Shown here in pieces: positions 1-11,867 of a stretch of 64,000 nucleotides of DNA (its first letter is position 1; the number at the start of each line of letters is the position of its first letter). The notes below the pieces were generated by a model, which made no database searches, was not told where the DNA came from, and saw nothing but the letters and a program-made list of their open reading frames with translations. Both the position numbers and the translations under genes were made by a program. Source of the stretch: Loripinus fragilis (taxonomy: Eukaryota > Mollusca > Bivalvia > Lucinida > Lucinidae); assembly GCA_964019695.1 (NCBI GenBank), contig OZ026519.1, positions 28,673,213 to 28,737,212 on the forward strand. The letters run 5' to 3'.

Positions 1-86
1 TCAAGTTTTACGGATTTTGGGTAAACAGTTACAAGGATGTCACTTAAAAAGGTAAGATTAGATAGCCTGGAAATATACAACGAATA

Positions 87-295
87 CATTGGCGGATCCA
101 GAGGGGGTTCATGTGGTTCGCTCGAACCCCCACCCCAATTTTTAAATGTCCTATGAAATGAAATAATTTGGTCTCAGTGAGACCATATTATTTCATTTTC
201 ATGGGATATTTAAGAATGAGATCAAATCAACACAGTGAACCCCCATAACTTCATACATACGAACCCCCTTTCCAGAAATCCGGGACCCGCCCCTG
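87..295. mobile_element. hAT-like MITE (CAGTGGCGGATCC family), copy 1
   Basis: The left end reads CATTGGCGGATCC and the right end, reverse-complemented, reads CAGGGGCGGGTCCCGG. The interior is palindromic: 'gaaataatttggtctcagtg' faces its reverse complement around position 175. The flanks share AATA (83-86 and 296-299). The same family recurs at 33480-33694 and 52370-52592. CA(G)TGGCGG ends are typical of hAT-derived MITEs, but the short flanking match is not a clean 8-bp duplication, so the superfamily is inferred. No coding capacity. Confidence 0.7.
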
Positions 296-398
296 AATAT
301 GAGTATTTGCTTGTGTAGACTGTGCATGCCTCCTAAAAAGAATGTGCAATTAAAAATTAATTTTCACCCAAAGCATATGTTGTAGGTTCCAAAAGACA

Positions 399-609
399 TT
401 AACCCATTTAAGCGGAATGGAATTTCCGACTCTTATCAATTGGACCATTCCATTTCCGATTTAAGGTTTGTTGTGTGATATTTTTTTCATTTTTATTTCA
501 AATTCAAACAGGACATTCTGTAAGCAAACAGTGGAGACCCTGGCCAGACGCTGGGTCTGCACTTTTTGACTATGTCCCACAAAAGGGACAGCAAGCTGAT
601 ATGGGTTAA
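399..609. mobile_element. Foldback MITE, 'AACCCATTTAAGC / gtctgcactgtttgc' type
   Basis: The ends are inverted (TTAACCCATTTAAG at the left, ATGGGTTAAG at the right). Inside are a local palindrome (415-461, 'ggaatggaatttccga' against 'attccatttccga') and an imperfect hairpin around 'cagtggagaccctggccagacgctgggtctgcac' (split here for description). Related hairpins lie at 22889-23125, 35285-35390 and 37960-38090. Non-coding. Confidence 0.5.
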
Positions 610-662
610 GACGGTTTGCTTGGGCGTTTTAACCAACAGATAAGAGCATGACTACCAGTTTA

Positions 663-747
663 CTTGTATGTATGTATGTATGTATGTATGTATGTATGTA
701 TGTATGTATGTACGCGCGCGCGCGTACGTACGTACGTATGTATGTAA
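663..747. repeat. Compound microsatellite (TATG)n-(CG)n-(TACG)n
   Basis: About a dozen TATG units, then an alternating CG block, then TACG units and a return to TATG. The open frames across it (Met-Tyr-Val-Cys repeats) are by-products of the repeat. The alternating purine-pyrimidine CG block could adopt Z-DNA; that is inference. Confidence 0.95.
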
Positions 748-999
748 TCGTGGAGTTCTTTCAAAATATCATTTATTTGCGAGCCTTTATCTTTGCAAAT
801 CTCTCCACAGCCAGATCTGCTGGTGTAATTGCCCATTAAAATTATCGAAAGCAAGAATTATTAATAAAATTAATACGTTTAGCAGATATATGTTAAATGT
901 TTTCTACGCATTCTTCACCTGTAACACGATGGAACAAATTTATGAACTGAGATTGTATAACACACGAACTTATACCGATTCTATTAAGCCACCGTAAAG

Positions 1000-3070
1000 G
1001 TACTGAGCAGAGTGTGAGTCTACAGAGTCTACTGTGGCTCTACCGTTTTATTTACTTGAAAACAGACTAATCAGCTTCATGAAGTGTATCTGCGTGTACG
1101 CGTTTGTTGCAAATATTTGAACTGCTGATGGGCTTTAGAGTCATACGAGGGATGTTCAAATATGAATGCAAGTAGCTTCATACCTTTCTTCTCGTGTATG
1201 CTACGATAAAATGGTATACGTTTCTATAAAGGTATATATGTCATCTTTAAATTGGCACCAGACATAAAGGAAAATACATTACACTTATAGAGGTATAGAC
1301 CTTTGAATGAGGGACACTCTAGTATACTAACAAACTCAATGCTTCAAACATATAACAGTAATATGGACGAGCGTATAATTCTTCGATAAAAAGGTAAAAT
1401 TTCTTGAATTTTCTAAGAAAGTATCCCCATGTTCTTATAATATGATTCTGTGAAAGTTGTGAAAATCCGACCTTCTTTTTGTTTAATAAAATCAAACTGT
1501 TTTTACTGAAGTCTCTTTATGTTTGCAAATAAATGGAAAACAAAATGCCATCGTTCAGTTTTCAGTTGAACTTATCACTAACAAAATACACGAAGCAACA
1601 TTAAAACTATTTATAACTCAAAGACAATATGTTGATCGCTCATATTGAGTTGTTGCTACAAATTATTGATGGATAATGGGTAATTTTTAAACGCTGGAAA
1701 GCATTTTTCTTAAGGCAGAAATCCCTTAGGTGAAGGGGTTATAGAATTTATACTTATTTTTTTTCCATAACATTGCGGCTTTATTCTAACTTTGAACGTA
1801 AACTTAAGTTTAACCACTACATGTATATGCATTATTTACAATAAAATTACTCACCTTGGCTTGCGGACAAGACAGATTGAACATATTTTAATTAATGTCA
1901 ACACACCATTAAGAAGCCGAAAATGATATAAAATGTGATAACCCCGTAAATAGAGGACGACGCATTTTTTAAAATCTCCCTTATGGCATATTTAGCATAT
2001 TTTCAGCATAATGCAAAGAAAAAGATACAGCGATTTTCATTAATACATCACCAGTAGATTACTCAAAATGACGTTTATTATAAAATAACGACGCCACAAA
2101 CGTGCCTATTTACTCGAGATTGAAACAGAATTATATAAACTTTTTTTTCCTGCCAGCAACTATGTGAATGATACAAAACATGCATCTAAAATTTGATACC
2201 ATTTTGTCTCAAACTTACAAAGATATGAGACTATATCCGCAAATGTACCAAACGTGTATTGCAATTGGCTTCAGAAAAACTTCAGTATACAGGAATGGCC
2301 TTTATATAAGCGTCTGTAACTCGATACATATAGTGAGTGTTTCTTTATGCTTAGTGCCTTTTGAAGGCGACAAATAGTTCTTTCTAGAAATGTATGCCAT
2401 TTTGCCGTTACATATGTGTGAAGCAAGTTATTAAACTATTGATATTACAGGTCCACACAAGCCTGCCTCTCTTAGAATTATCTGGAAATGGCTAATCAGC
2501 ATCTGTTTATACTTGCTCTGTACATTTTAGATGCTAGATTTATAAGTTTCAATCTGTTATCTTGAAACAGTCAACTTGATGAAATACCCAGCGACCCCAC
2601 GGTGCGAATTTCACTGCAGAGAAACGTAATGTTTGGAAGCCTTTTTTTTAAAATTTAAAAAACATGTTAACTTTTATAACTCAGCCAGCATTTGAGAATT
2701 TTTGCATCTGCAAATGTGAAACCTGACCAAACGCGCAGTGTCGCCGGAGGTACAAAAATATAGCTCAAGTAGATGAAAACTCGGATAATAAACCTCACTG
2801 AATAGGTCAGAATGGACGTTGAAAAGATAGATATTATAGATGTTATATAGTAAGAACGTGAACGCCTGCTCAGCGCCTTTGTTATCCATTAGTTGGATGT
2901 TATATGACATGCGCGGATCCAGAAAGTTTTGTCAGAGGGAGTCCAACTCTGGCGTGTTTTTTCTTTCTTTTTTTTTAGTGGATGAGATACCACTGCGAGG
3001 GGTGTTCATGATTTATTGCAACATGGGTTCTAAAACATAGAGGAATAGTCCTCTACCTCAAAACTCTAGT
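1000..3070. other. AT-rich non-coding stretch, nothing recognised
   Basis: No supported gene. Open frames are below 80 codons and show no family resemblance. One short patch at 1143-1170 ('tacgagggatgttcaaatat') resembles a mariner terminal repeat, but no partner end was found. A second patch at 2912-2960 ('gcggatccagaaagttttgtc') resembles the end of a hAT-like MITE. Confidence 0.5.
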
Positions 3071-3072
3071 AC

Positions 3073-3374
3073 ATCCTTTCAAAACACTCACCCTTTGAAC
3101 AAATACAGAGTTTAATTCATTTACCTCATTTATGGAAAGCTTCGGCGTAAATAGTCTTTCTTAGGTACACCCTTAAGACACTAAAACACTGACGCCTCAA
3201 CAGCCTGTCTTGAGTGATATCTCCGACCCTCAGGAGTTTCTTTTTCAGACGTGGAAGCAAGATAAAGAGACATGGGGTTAAAATTGGCGAATAAGGTGGG
3301 TGCGGGAGGATTGTCAAGCCTTTCTTCTCAAACAACGAGACAGTTTTTCCAGCGGTGTATATTTTAGTAACCAC
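3073..3374 (-). pseudogene. mariner-type transposase remnant (C-terminal part)
   Basis: The minus-strand frame contains 'AGKTVSLFEKKGLTILPHPP' followed by YSP and then 'LLPRLKKKL'. This matches the mariner signature HPPYSPDLAPCDF..LFP.LK..L. Mariner transposases cut and rejoin DNA with a DD34D catalytic triad, and the third aspartate lies in this segment. Here both aspartates of the SPDLAPCD stretch are replaced (SPILTPCL), so the copy is dead. A shifted frame downstream (about 3073-3125) still reads 'IKLCICSKGECFERMY', like the family's C-terminal 'CI..GEYFEG'. The N-terminal two thirds is missing: beyond 3374 the sequence is an unrelated decayed repeat. Confident as a mariner relic; subfamily not assigned. 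Confidence 0.8.
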
Positions 3375-3399
3375 TTATCAGAAACCACTCATATTTAGA

Positions 3400-3660
3400 C
3401 CATCGTTACCATGGACGATTGACATTTACACCATGACTCCAGATTGTAGGTTGCCTGTCCCTGGGTGAGGCTCGAGGTCAACATCTAGGACACCTTTAAA
3501 AAGTGCTATCTTGCTTTTCTAAGCATTCATACTATGGCAATTAGTACCGTTTAAAGTTGGCTTTGACTCGACGGATTCAGACTTTTGGGTTGATGCCCTA
3601 GGGTGAGGCTAGAGGTCAACATCTAGGTCATCTTAAACCGTTTTTGGTGGATTTTTTCTT
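3400..3660. repeat. Decayed interspersed repeat ('gtgaggctagaggtcaacatctagg')
   Basis: Two diverged units (3440-3500 and 3570-3640) share 'ggtgaggct.gaggtcaac' plus 'atctagg'. Similar strings occur at 7108-7420, 19325-19350 and 19495-19690 ('ggggctagaggtcaacactt', 'gggctaaaggccaaaatcta'). This is an old dispersed family, non-coding, class unknown. Confidence 0.5.
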
Positions 3661-4076
3661 TTTTATAGAATCATTTGTTTTGAACAACAGGTACTCAGCC
3701 AAAACGAGTTAAGTTCACCAATTCGGTCTTTTTTGTGTCCCATCCCCATTTTAGCATGTAAACAGTGTATTTTCTAACGCTTTAAGGTTTATAAGTTTAG
3801 TTTAGGTTTATGTCTTAACAATCAAGTAAAAGAAAAGCAATGGACATGGTCAATAGTCATTCCTTACGACGTTTATCAACAGCAAGTGCCCCCAAAATTG
3901 CCAAAAAAATGCTGTCATAACGTCATAGTATGTAATTTTAAGAATGTATTATGCCCAAATAGTTGTTTTTATAAGCAGTTTTCAAATTTATTTTATTGAG
4001 ACACATATAAAATTTTCATTTAATGTCCCTCATTTACAAATTTTTGTTGTGTTGATGATTAATGTCTCACAATCTA

Positions 4077-5478
4077 ATGTGAATTACGTTACCAATTTAA
4101 CCATCTTACAAATTACAAACCATGCATGTTAAGCTCACTTAAAACTTTCCATGTCAAAAGGATTAATATTTGCATGGACAAAAGAAATAAATTTGAGGAA
4201 ACATTTGTTGATTTTTCGCGGATGAAAAGATGTCTGAGGTTGTCCAAAAAATCTGCAGTTTTGTGAATTACGTTACCCTATGTGTATTATTTGTATATGA
4301 AGAGGTACAAATGTTGCAATTGAAGCCAATTTAAGAACTATGACCTAACTATATAACGAACCATACAAAAACTTTACAAGAAGTTGTTTACATTACTGTG
4401 AATTACGTTACTACAATTTTACTAAATCCAAATACCTAACAAATGCACACACTAGCTGAAACAAAATGTTTGTTTTTAATCAAAGCAAATCTGTCCCAGT
4501 TAATAAAGATCAATTTAAACCATATAACAGTTGTCATTTTATTTAAAGAAGGATTTACCTATATGGTCTGGGTACATCAACTCCCCTGTTCATGTAACTA
4601 ACAAAGATATTCATTATATCAACTCAACATATGCAAAGTAATATGTTTGAAAAATCAAAATCGATTAGTGTAAATCTCTAAGGGATTATTCGTATGGTTT
4701 TGAAATGAGCTGGGTTAAACATAAGTAACGTAATTCACAAGTAGGTAACGTAATTCATATTCTACAAAAGCAGATTAGTCGTATGAAAGGGCCAAAGACA
4801 ACATATCGACGGCGATTATGAGTTTCTGACAAGTTGTTTAATTGTTATATTCTCTTTTTTATACCATTTTATCTCGTTGCAGCTACCACTGGAGGTTTAT
4901 TGGTCAGTTTATGTGTATACTTTGAAATTGGCACATTCGCTTTTGCATCCTGGTCCATTCCAGTTTACCACAATAAACTCAAATGTTCTCATGACTTACT
5001 ATGTTGATAAATTCTATGGTTTATATGATAGATAAAATAGTTAACATGAAATTATAACTACTTATCTTCAATTGAAGTGAGTAAGTTGGCTATGTGAATT
5101 ACGTTACCATGAACATTATGCCATTTTTCTGAGAAAGGTGTATCTTTATGAATGAAGCAAACTTTTCTTTTTAATAATATATGTACATAAAAATGCATTT
5201 ATTGAAGTTAGATTATTTGTTCTGCATTGTCTTAGTTTGTAGTGAGCCACAACAACTTTTCAAATATATGGAAAATTTAAAATCATTATTCTATAATCAT
5301 ATTTTAAAGTGTTATTCCAACAAAATTAATGAAATTAGATGCAACAGCTAACTACCAATGTGCAAAGGATGATGTAAAAAGTGTTAAGCAACACAATAGA
5401 ACCTGATGTTTTGCAGAAAAAATATACGTTTCTACGCAGGAAATAAGACCAGGGTGTAAGGTATGTGAATTACGTTGC
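4077..5478. repeat. Spaced series of GTGAATTACGTTACC motifs
   Basis: The 15-mer GTGAATTACGTTACC, or a one- or two-base variant, occurs at about 4079, 4263, 4398, 5094 and 5464 on the plus strand. It occurs inverted at about 4725 and 4742 (gtaacgtaattca). A weaker inverted copy ('agtaacgtagttcacattc') lies at 6881-6899. The DNA between copies is unrelated and 100-350 bp long, so this is not a tandem array. No gene is visible. Iterated binding sites in a non-autonomous transposon or a regulatory region are both possible; no terminal repeats were found. Confidence 0.7.
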
Positions 5479-5599
5479 CAACCTATTGGCACAATGTTCT
5501 TTATACAAGGATACAATTTGATATTTCCAATACCAAAGAAGAATGTAAGGACCTCGGACAGCTTCATATTCAATCTGCCCAAATTTTGACAGCCTGTGG

Positions 5600-6060
5600 C
5601 TAGGATAATGCATAACTGACAACTATAGTTTTGTGCTTAAATCAAATCCTTACATTTAGTGCACCTAGCAAAATAAAAATATTTCGAAAATATTGCATAA
5701 TTGTGCCAGGACCTTAGGGTTTAGGGGGTGGGGGTATTTTTGTGCCCAAATTTTATTTCACAGAAAGTTTCGTCGAGTATTCACCTAAATACATGTAAAT
5801 ATCATGTTTGCGGCATAAAACATGGACGAAAGTGATGCGTTTGCATAAAATTCGGGTTGAGAAGTTTTCATTGTTTCATCTACAGAAGTGTGCTGTCAAT
5901 TACTTTTGACTATTACCTGTAATGTTCCAAGTCAACCAGTTTGACTTGTGCACTGAGGTGTATCAAATCTGCATACTGTATAAATCACAGTCTAGATAAA
6001 CACAGTTTTCGGTCGTAAAATCGTTAATTTTTTCTTACACATCAGATTTAACCTATAATT
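5600..6060. other. Non-coding, nothing recognised
   Basis: AT-rich sequence with a short G-rich patch (5715-5738). No open frame of interest, no terminal repeats. Confidence 0.4.
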
Positions 6061-6064
6061 TGGT

Positions 6065-6135
6065 GCTTATTAGAACCGCCTCATTGAGACGGTTCTTTTG
6101 AGTACCCAAAACATATGTTTTGGTTGAGAAATGAG
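6065..6135. mobile_element. Short palindromic MITE fragment (GAACCGtCTCAATGAGACGGTTC)
   Basis: A hairpin 'agaaccgcctcattgagacg' plus 'gttcttttgagtaccc' is followed by 'aaaacatatgttttgg'. The same order of words is found in full palindromic form at 8330-8416 and in part at 360-395 and 22628-22680, which defines a small family. Confidence 0.6.
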
Positions 6136-6139
6136 ACAA

Positions 6140-8325
6140 TTAATTACTTTGTAAGCACTCATAACTAAAGCCCTGATACATGCCATTGCAAATTGATATT
6201 TACCTACAGGTTTTTACAAAATAAGTTTCTAATAAGTTTTTATAACAAAGTGATTTTGAGCATTTCGACAACGTTCCCCCCCCCCGTGACCAATCATGCC
6301 GTTTTCATATGATGTGTGAAATGTAAAACTACAACTGTATGCAAAAGGTTTAGTTTGGTCACGGGGGGGAAAGCACTTCAGTAAAACGTTTTCTATTTTC
6401 TATATGTTGAATAGCAAAAACAGAGTTTTCAACCCATAATTTTCAATTGGTACTTGTCCAATGAGAAAACTGCTTTTGTGGATAAGTCGAGGGTTGAACC
6501 TACTATCTTTTTCATAGAAAAATATCGTTTTCTTTGAAACTTTTTTCTGGTCATTTTTATGGGCAATCCTTCATTAAGACTGTCCGAGGTCCTTTTTAAA
6601 ATTCGTCATCTGTTTCAAAACCAATATTTTTTTTCTGGCCAACTCTTCAAATTTGATGGATACAATTAAAACAATAATTGTACTCATATAATTACAGTTT
6701 AATTCCACTGCCAATTCATAACCGCCTGCTTAGACCATGCTGAGAAGCAAAGCATGATATAAATTCTACATAATAGGCTTATTTGATCAACAAGAGACCC
6801 AAGTAGAAGTGCATGCTATAAAAGCTCTTAAATATTTCAGTGGTGTAAGAAATTTGGTATGTACAAGTATACTTCATCGCAGTAACGTAGTTCACATTCA
6901 AATTCAATGGTGCTCTTTGTGAGGCTGAATGAATTGAATTCTTTTTGATGCGCACTTTTTTAGACATCATTATCTTATTGACTTATACAAATAAGTCAAA
7001 TAATAACATAAAAATGAAAATCTAAGTAAGTAAGGGTGCAAAAAATGTGGGACAAAAATTGGCTTCAAATGGTGAACGTAACTCGTTTTGCCTGTACTAG
7101 CACTGACTATCTCCGTGTGAGGTCCAGGTCAACTTCAAAGTGCTATTATCTTTCTGCCTTATGCAGATATTTTCCCAACCATTTATTAGAAAGCATTCAT
7201 ATTTGGGCATTTGGTACCATTCATGGCAGGCTTCCACTCAACAGCTTCCGACACTCAAGCCCATTTGGGGCTAGAAGTCAAAATCTAGAGCACCTTATTT
7301 TTTTTTATAAAAGTTATTTGTATTTGAACAACAGGTACTTTTTTGTGCTGACTTTCTCTCTGTGATTTCAGACCTTAGGGCTTATGACCCAGGGTGGGCT
7401 GGATGTCAAAATCTAGGACACCTTTCAAAAGTGCTATTTTATTTTTCCGACTTATGCAAATATTTTTGGAAATAATCAGATTTGGTACCATGCAAGGCTG
7501 GCTTCCACTCGACTGCTTCAGATGCATGGTTACATGCTATAGCTCAAACTCTAGAAAATCTTAAGACTTTTGGGGCGCGGGTGGGGGTGATGGGGGTTGA
7601 GGCAGTAAGAGCATCGGCCGGGATATACGTGCCTCTCATGGTACTGTACTTTTTCTAGTTAGGCATATCATTGTATAGTTTGTTGAGATTTAGCGATGCA
7701 TGGATCCCTGTGAGTTGCCCAGACTATGCATTAACTCAAATGAATAAATGCTGAGCTCATAAAACATGAATGCTTTTTTGACACTTCCCCTGCTAGCAGT
7801 GGTTTTTTAAAATGTATAGTCTGTGGATAACGTTTGCAAACAGGCCCAACAAAAGATAAGATTTGCTGAAACATTCACATTCTTATTTGCAAAATAACCA
7901 TTATGGTGGCCAAATTGAAATTCTTCGAAAGATGTGTCACAAACCATACTTATGATTTAAATGAAGCTTGGTATGGCTGGAGTCATAAGGGATACATGAA
8001 AATACAGACCCCAAACAGGACCGACAGAACATCGGTAAACCGGTTGACACTCGGAAAGTGCTCAATAAGTCAATATTGAAAAAAAAGTCAGGAGACAATA
8101 CAACAAAAGCATGAAAAATAACCAAGCATGCAAAGAGTCAAGAAATGTTTAAATTGAATTTAATGCCCAAGGTCCAATTAAACTGTTGTAAGGTCTGAAA
8201 TGAAAGTAATTTGCTCGGTTGAAATTAGATTATGTCTCGTCAACTATATTATGTTCTGTTGACTCTCCTCTTCATCTTATGTATCTAATCAGTCGTCCTA
8301 GCCTCCAGATAAGACTGATTAGTTT
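6140..8325. other. Non-coding stretch with decayed repeats
   Basis: Contains C-tract 6276-6285 and a facing G-tract near 6363-6370, both flanked by 'gtgacca' or its reverse, which suggests an old foldback. It also contains diverged units of the 'ctagaggtcaacatct' family (about 7108-7160, 7265-7290 and 7385-7430). No supported gene. Confidence 0.4.
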
Positions 8326-8329
8326 TTTG

Positions 8330-8416
8330 TAAGTTTTCAACCGAAACATATGTTGTGGGTACTCAAAAGAATCGTCTCAATGAGACGGTTCTTTTAAGCA
8401 CCAAAACACATGCTTT
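8330..8416. mobile_element. Palindromic MITE, GAACCGTCTCAATGAGACGGTTC family
   Basis: The left arm 'aaccgaaacatatgttgtgg' then 'gtactcaaaagaatcgtctc' pairs with the right arm 'gagacggttcttttaagcac' then 'caaaacacatgct'. It is a nearly complete foldback of about 85 bp, related to 6065-6135. Confidence 0.7.
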
Positions 8417-8419
8417 TAT

Positions 8420-9455
8420 TAATGGGTATGAAAATAATTACAATTTTACGCTCGGAAATTTTGCTTAACTGGATCTTAAGTTGTCTGTACGGTATTTTTA
8501 TGATTGTTGTAATTTTCAAGTCAGTTTGATGCAAGTGATGGACAGAGGGTACTAGAATGGTTCTCGATGAAAATTATATATCATATATGTACATGATTAA
8601 ACCATTTAGTCACTGATGGTATGCTCCATCCAATTTGAAAGACTTACATTTGAGGGTTCCATTTTGGATTTTGGGAGATGACAGGTTATTTTTTTCTTGT
8701 CTACTCATTAAATTGACGAAGTACGTTTTCACTTCACTATATAAGATAATGTATGCTACCAATCAAAAGAGACGGCAGCTGAGCATGCATCGTTTTCGTC
8801 CTCTGCCTTTTAGAAGAAAATCGAGAGGACATATAGTATTCGGCAAACCGTCCTTCTGTACTTCATACATGCAAATGTTTATATTTAATTAGAATACATG
8901 CGCCCAATGATTAGAGCATCCGCCACCACAGTGTCATGTAATTGCAATTATAACATAGAATTGTAGAAAAAGAACCATAAGATGTTATGTTTGAAATGTT
9001 GGTCCAGCCCATTTACCGTTGTATTATTGCTTATAATATTATTATGCACGTTATAGCGCGGAGTTTTCTATTTCTAGACAAGGATGGACTAATCGGAAAG
9101 ACCGTGCGTCCCTTGGGAGCTTGCTATTTTACAGATATGGTTTGCAAAGCAATGAGCCGAGTTTTGAGATCAGAGTAGGATCTTGAAGGTACATTGGCAG
9201 TAGTACAGTCGCGTCTATATATACACTTAATGGTTGAGAATAGAAACTTCTGACGAGGCTTTGCAGATGTGCAAACTCTATTGTGTCTCGATTGATCACC
9301 TGTATGATAATCCCATTTTCTTGAGGACTGACCTAATTAGATATTCTTAGTAAATTATTAGAAAGCAAACAGACGAGCCTACTTTAACCTTCAAATGAAA
9401 TTTTATTTTCAGAGGCAACATGTGTTTTCTGAAGAGCTCATTAGCCATTAATTGT
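8420..9455. other. Non-coding, nothing recognised
   Basis: No open frame with family resemblance. A tRNA-like 5' half ('gcccaatgattagagcatcc' at 8901) has no B box and was not called. Confidence 0.4.
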
Positions 9456-9457
9456 AA

Positions 9458-9871
9458 GATGACTTAAAAAATCTATCAACATTACAAACCTTTAAAAAAC
9501 ATATTACTTCAAGTTTGAATAACTCATGTATTCCTTCTCACTTTACTATAGGAAATAGATATATTTCTATATTGCATGCACGACTTCGAAATAATTGCAG
9601 TAACCTTAATAATGACCTTTTTAGAAATCATCTCCGTGATAATCCTTTATGTGATTTGTGTGGCATGATAGAGGACGCCATCCACTACTTCTTTCATTGT
9701 AGAAAGTTTACACTGGAACGACAGGTTTTTAATGACACAGTTAGAGTTTTCCAACCACTAAGTATTGATATGATTCTATGTGGTAATTTTAATTTGAATA
9801 TGGAAAACAATATAGTCCTGTTCAGAGCTGTCCACAGATATATACATGCTACTAAGCGTTTTAAAACCAGT
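9458..9871 (+). pseudogene. LINE ORF2 C-terminal fragment (non-LTR retrotransposon)
   Basis: The frame runs open from the stop at 9455 to a TGA at about 9872. It reads DDLKNLSTLQTFKKHITSSL, then (from 9518) 'NNSCIPSHF' and 'GNRYISILHARLRNNCSNLN', then 'NHLRDNPLCDLCG' and 'EDAIHYFFHC'. This is the usual C-terminus of non-LTR ORF2 proteins: a conserved 'R..ilH.RLR..CS.Ln' helix and a CxxC...HxxxxC zinc knuckle (C-D-L-C ... H-Y-F-F-H-C). Such proteins carry an endonuclease, a reverse transcriptase and this tail; the first two are absent, so the copy is 5'-truncated, as LINE insertions commonly are. No ATG starts the frame. The clade is not certain. Confidence 0.8.
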
Positions 9872-10148
9872 TGACTCTTTTTTGAAGTTTTCTTTGAAAC
9901 ATATTTTGTATATTGATAAGTATACTTATGACCAATTTATTCTATTCCCAAGTTGAAGGGGTTTCCTGGCAGTCGTACTATTATTTGTTTGTTTTTTTGT
10001 TTTGTTTTTTGTATGTTTTTCTTTCAATTATCAAATATTAATTACTTACTTATTTATTAATCTACTATTCTGATGTTCGATTTTTTCTTATTTCATATAT
10101 ATTAATCTTCATTTATTTATTTCCTTATTTATTTACTTATTTTATTTA

Positions 10149-10182
<34 letters not shown>

Positions 10183-10227
10183 TTATTTATGTATTATTTA
10201 TTGATTATTTCTTTTATATTTATTTGC

Positions 10228-10266
<39 letters not shown>

Positions 10267-10490
10267 CTTATTATCCTGATATAGTCTTGTTTATGTTACT
10301 ATCTGTTTTGCTTTGTTTACAACTTGTTAAGTTAACATATGCGTTTGTATATATAGCCATGTTTATAAGCTATTGTGTATATATAGAATGTAGGGGAAGG
10401 GTCGAAACTAATGTTGTGAGAACTTGTGACCCAACCCCATTGCTGTAAATATTTTGGCAATAAAATATGTTTAAACTAAACTAATTAATT
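9872..10490 (+). mobile_element. LINE 3' UTR and tail
   Basis: Directly follows the ORF2 fragment. It is extremely T/A-rich with a degenerate TATT/TTTA repeat (about 10030-10275). It then has a conserved-looking block ending 'aacttgtgacccaacccc' and 'ggcaataaaatatg', with an AATAAA signal at 10461. The 3' boundary near 10490 is approximate. Confidence 0.6.
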
Positions 10491-10588
10491 GTAATACCAG
10501 TTACTAATTAAAACGTTAAAATGTCAGAACTAAATCGTGCAAAAATAACCCTTATATTAGGTAGGATGGACTATGCAGTCTGTGTGCA

Positions 10589-10865
<277 letters not shown>

Positions 10866-11234
10866 CTGAGCACGTACAGTTAACCCGTTATGTACAAATG
10901 AATTCTTCCATCTGGTTTGATAAGATGAACTTGAGATGGTCTACCATATGTATAGAGGGGTCACATGTTATTATGCGTCTGTGATTATTCATTCAGTAAA
11001 TAAAAAGGGCTCAATGCGAGCTTAAATAGTCTATTTTTAAACGAGGAGTTTCAATGATGAAGTTTGGTAAAAAAAAAGCCCAACCTCCACCAGGTTTAAG
11101 GGCTGATGTCCATTTTGTAAGGCTTTGCCACTGTTATTGCTAGTTTTGTTTTTCATTTGATGATTCAATTGTGCGTTGGGTTCGACGTTTGTTCTTGTAT
11201 TTACGATGAAAAATCTTGGTAAAGCAGAGATAAT

Positions 11235-11419
11235 TACTGTAAATTCGGACATTTTCGCGAGAATTTTATTTTAAAATTCGCAACTAAGGCGCGATTTACC
11301 TATATCAGTAAACTACGGAGTAATTTCGCCATTTCGCGATGGTTTTATATTCACGAAACTTCGCATATGCGAAGTTTCGCGAATATAAAAACTTCGCGAA
11401 AATTTCTGAATTTACAGTA
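11235..11419. mobile_element. Palindromic MITE, 'TACTGTAAATTC.GA.ATTTTCGCGA' family
   Basis: The left end TACTGTAAATTCGGACATTT is matched in inverted orientation at the right end (TACTGTAAATTCAGAAATTT). Both lead into CpG-rich 'TTCGCGA' words, and the centre is the palindrome 'cgaaacttcgcatatgcgaa' and 'gtttcgcg'. The minus frame reads 'VNSEIFAKFLYSRNFAYAKF', a peptide I recognise as a translation of this repeat, not a gene. A truncated copy is at 15075-15158. Confidence 0.85.
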
Positions 11420-11654
11420 CTTTGTACATGTTTATGCGACTGTGTTCGTGATTTTCTTCCTATTTGTGACATGGGTTGGTATTTCATATCTATTCTAGCT
11501 TTAAAAAAGAGGATCTGAATAAGTGCTGTATCGAATTTATTAAACGAATCGCATTTTTGGCATAAAGAAGTAAGATTATACACTATTCTACAACATCTTG
11601 CCTAAAGAGCCAACGCTATCAAACTGTGATATATCGGACAATAATTCACAGCTA

Positions 11655-11790
11655 AAGTGTGTGATAGCTGACGTCACTAGAGAATGACGTCATTCATGGC
11701 GTCAGACGGTGTAACGTCGTGTTTACGCTTGAAAGACGTTACAATTACATGTTAACGTATGCGACGTAGTCTAAGTATTGGCGGGAGTTC
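11655..11790. promoter_or_regulatory. Cluster of CRE-like TGACGTCA sites
   Basis: Within 140 bp are 'gctgacgtcact', 'aatgacgtcatt', 'ggcgtcagacgg', 'gtaacgtcgtg', 'aagacgttac' and 'gcgacgtag'. Full TGACGTCA sites bind CREB/ATF bZIP factors. The patch is richer in CpG than its surroundings. It is followed at 11800 by a 20-codon ATG frame (MAESCKKLKTSNVFSSFIVC) ending at 11862. Promoter activity is inference; a transposon's own promoter is equally possible. Confidence 0.35.
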
Positions 11791-11867
11791 TTCAGTGCAA
11801 TGGCGGAAAGTTGTAAGAAGCTGAAGACTTCGAATGTGTTTTCGTCGTTTATTGTGTGTTAGAATCG

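Noticed and set aside
1143..3374. A complete mariner from the TIR-like 'tacgagggatgttcaaatat' to the transposase relic
   Set aside because: The gap between the C-terminal relic and this end is about 1.9 kb of unrelated DNA, far more than in mariners; no second TIR was found.
4077..5478. CRISPR-like array of a repeated 15-mer
   Set aside because: Spacing is irregular (17-370 bp), the orientation is mixed and the context is eukaryotic.
8895..8960. Possible tRNA ('gcccaatgattagagcatcc')
   Set aside because: Only an A-box-like half; no B box, no cloverleaf.
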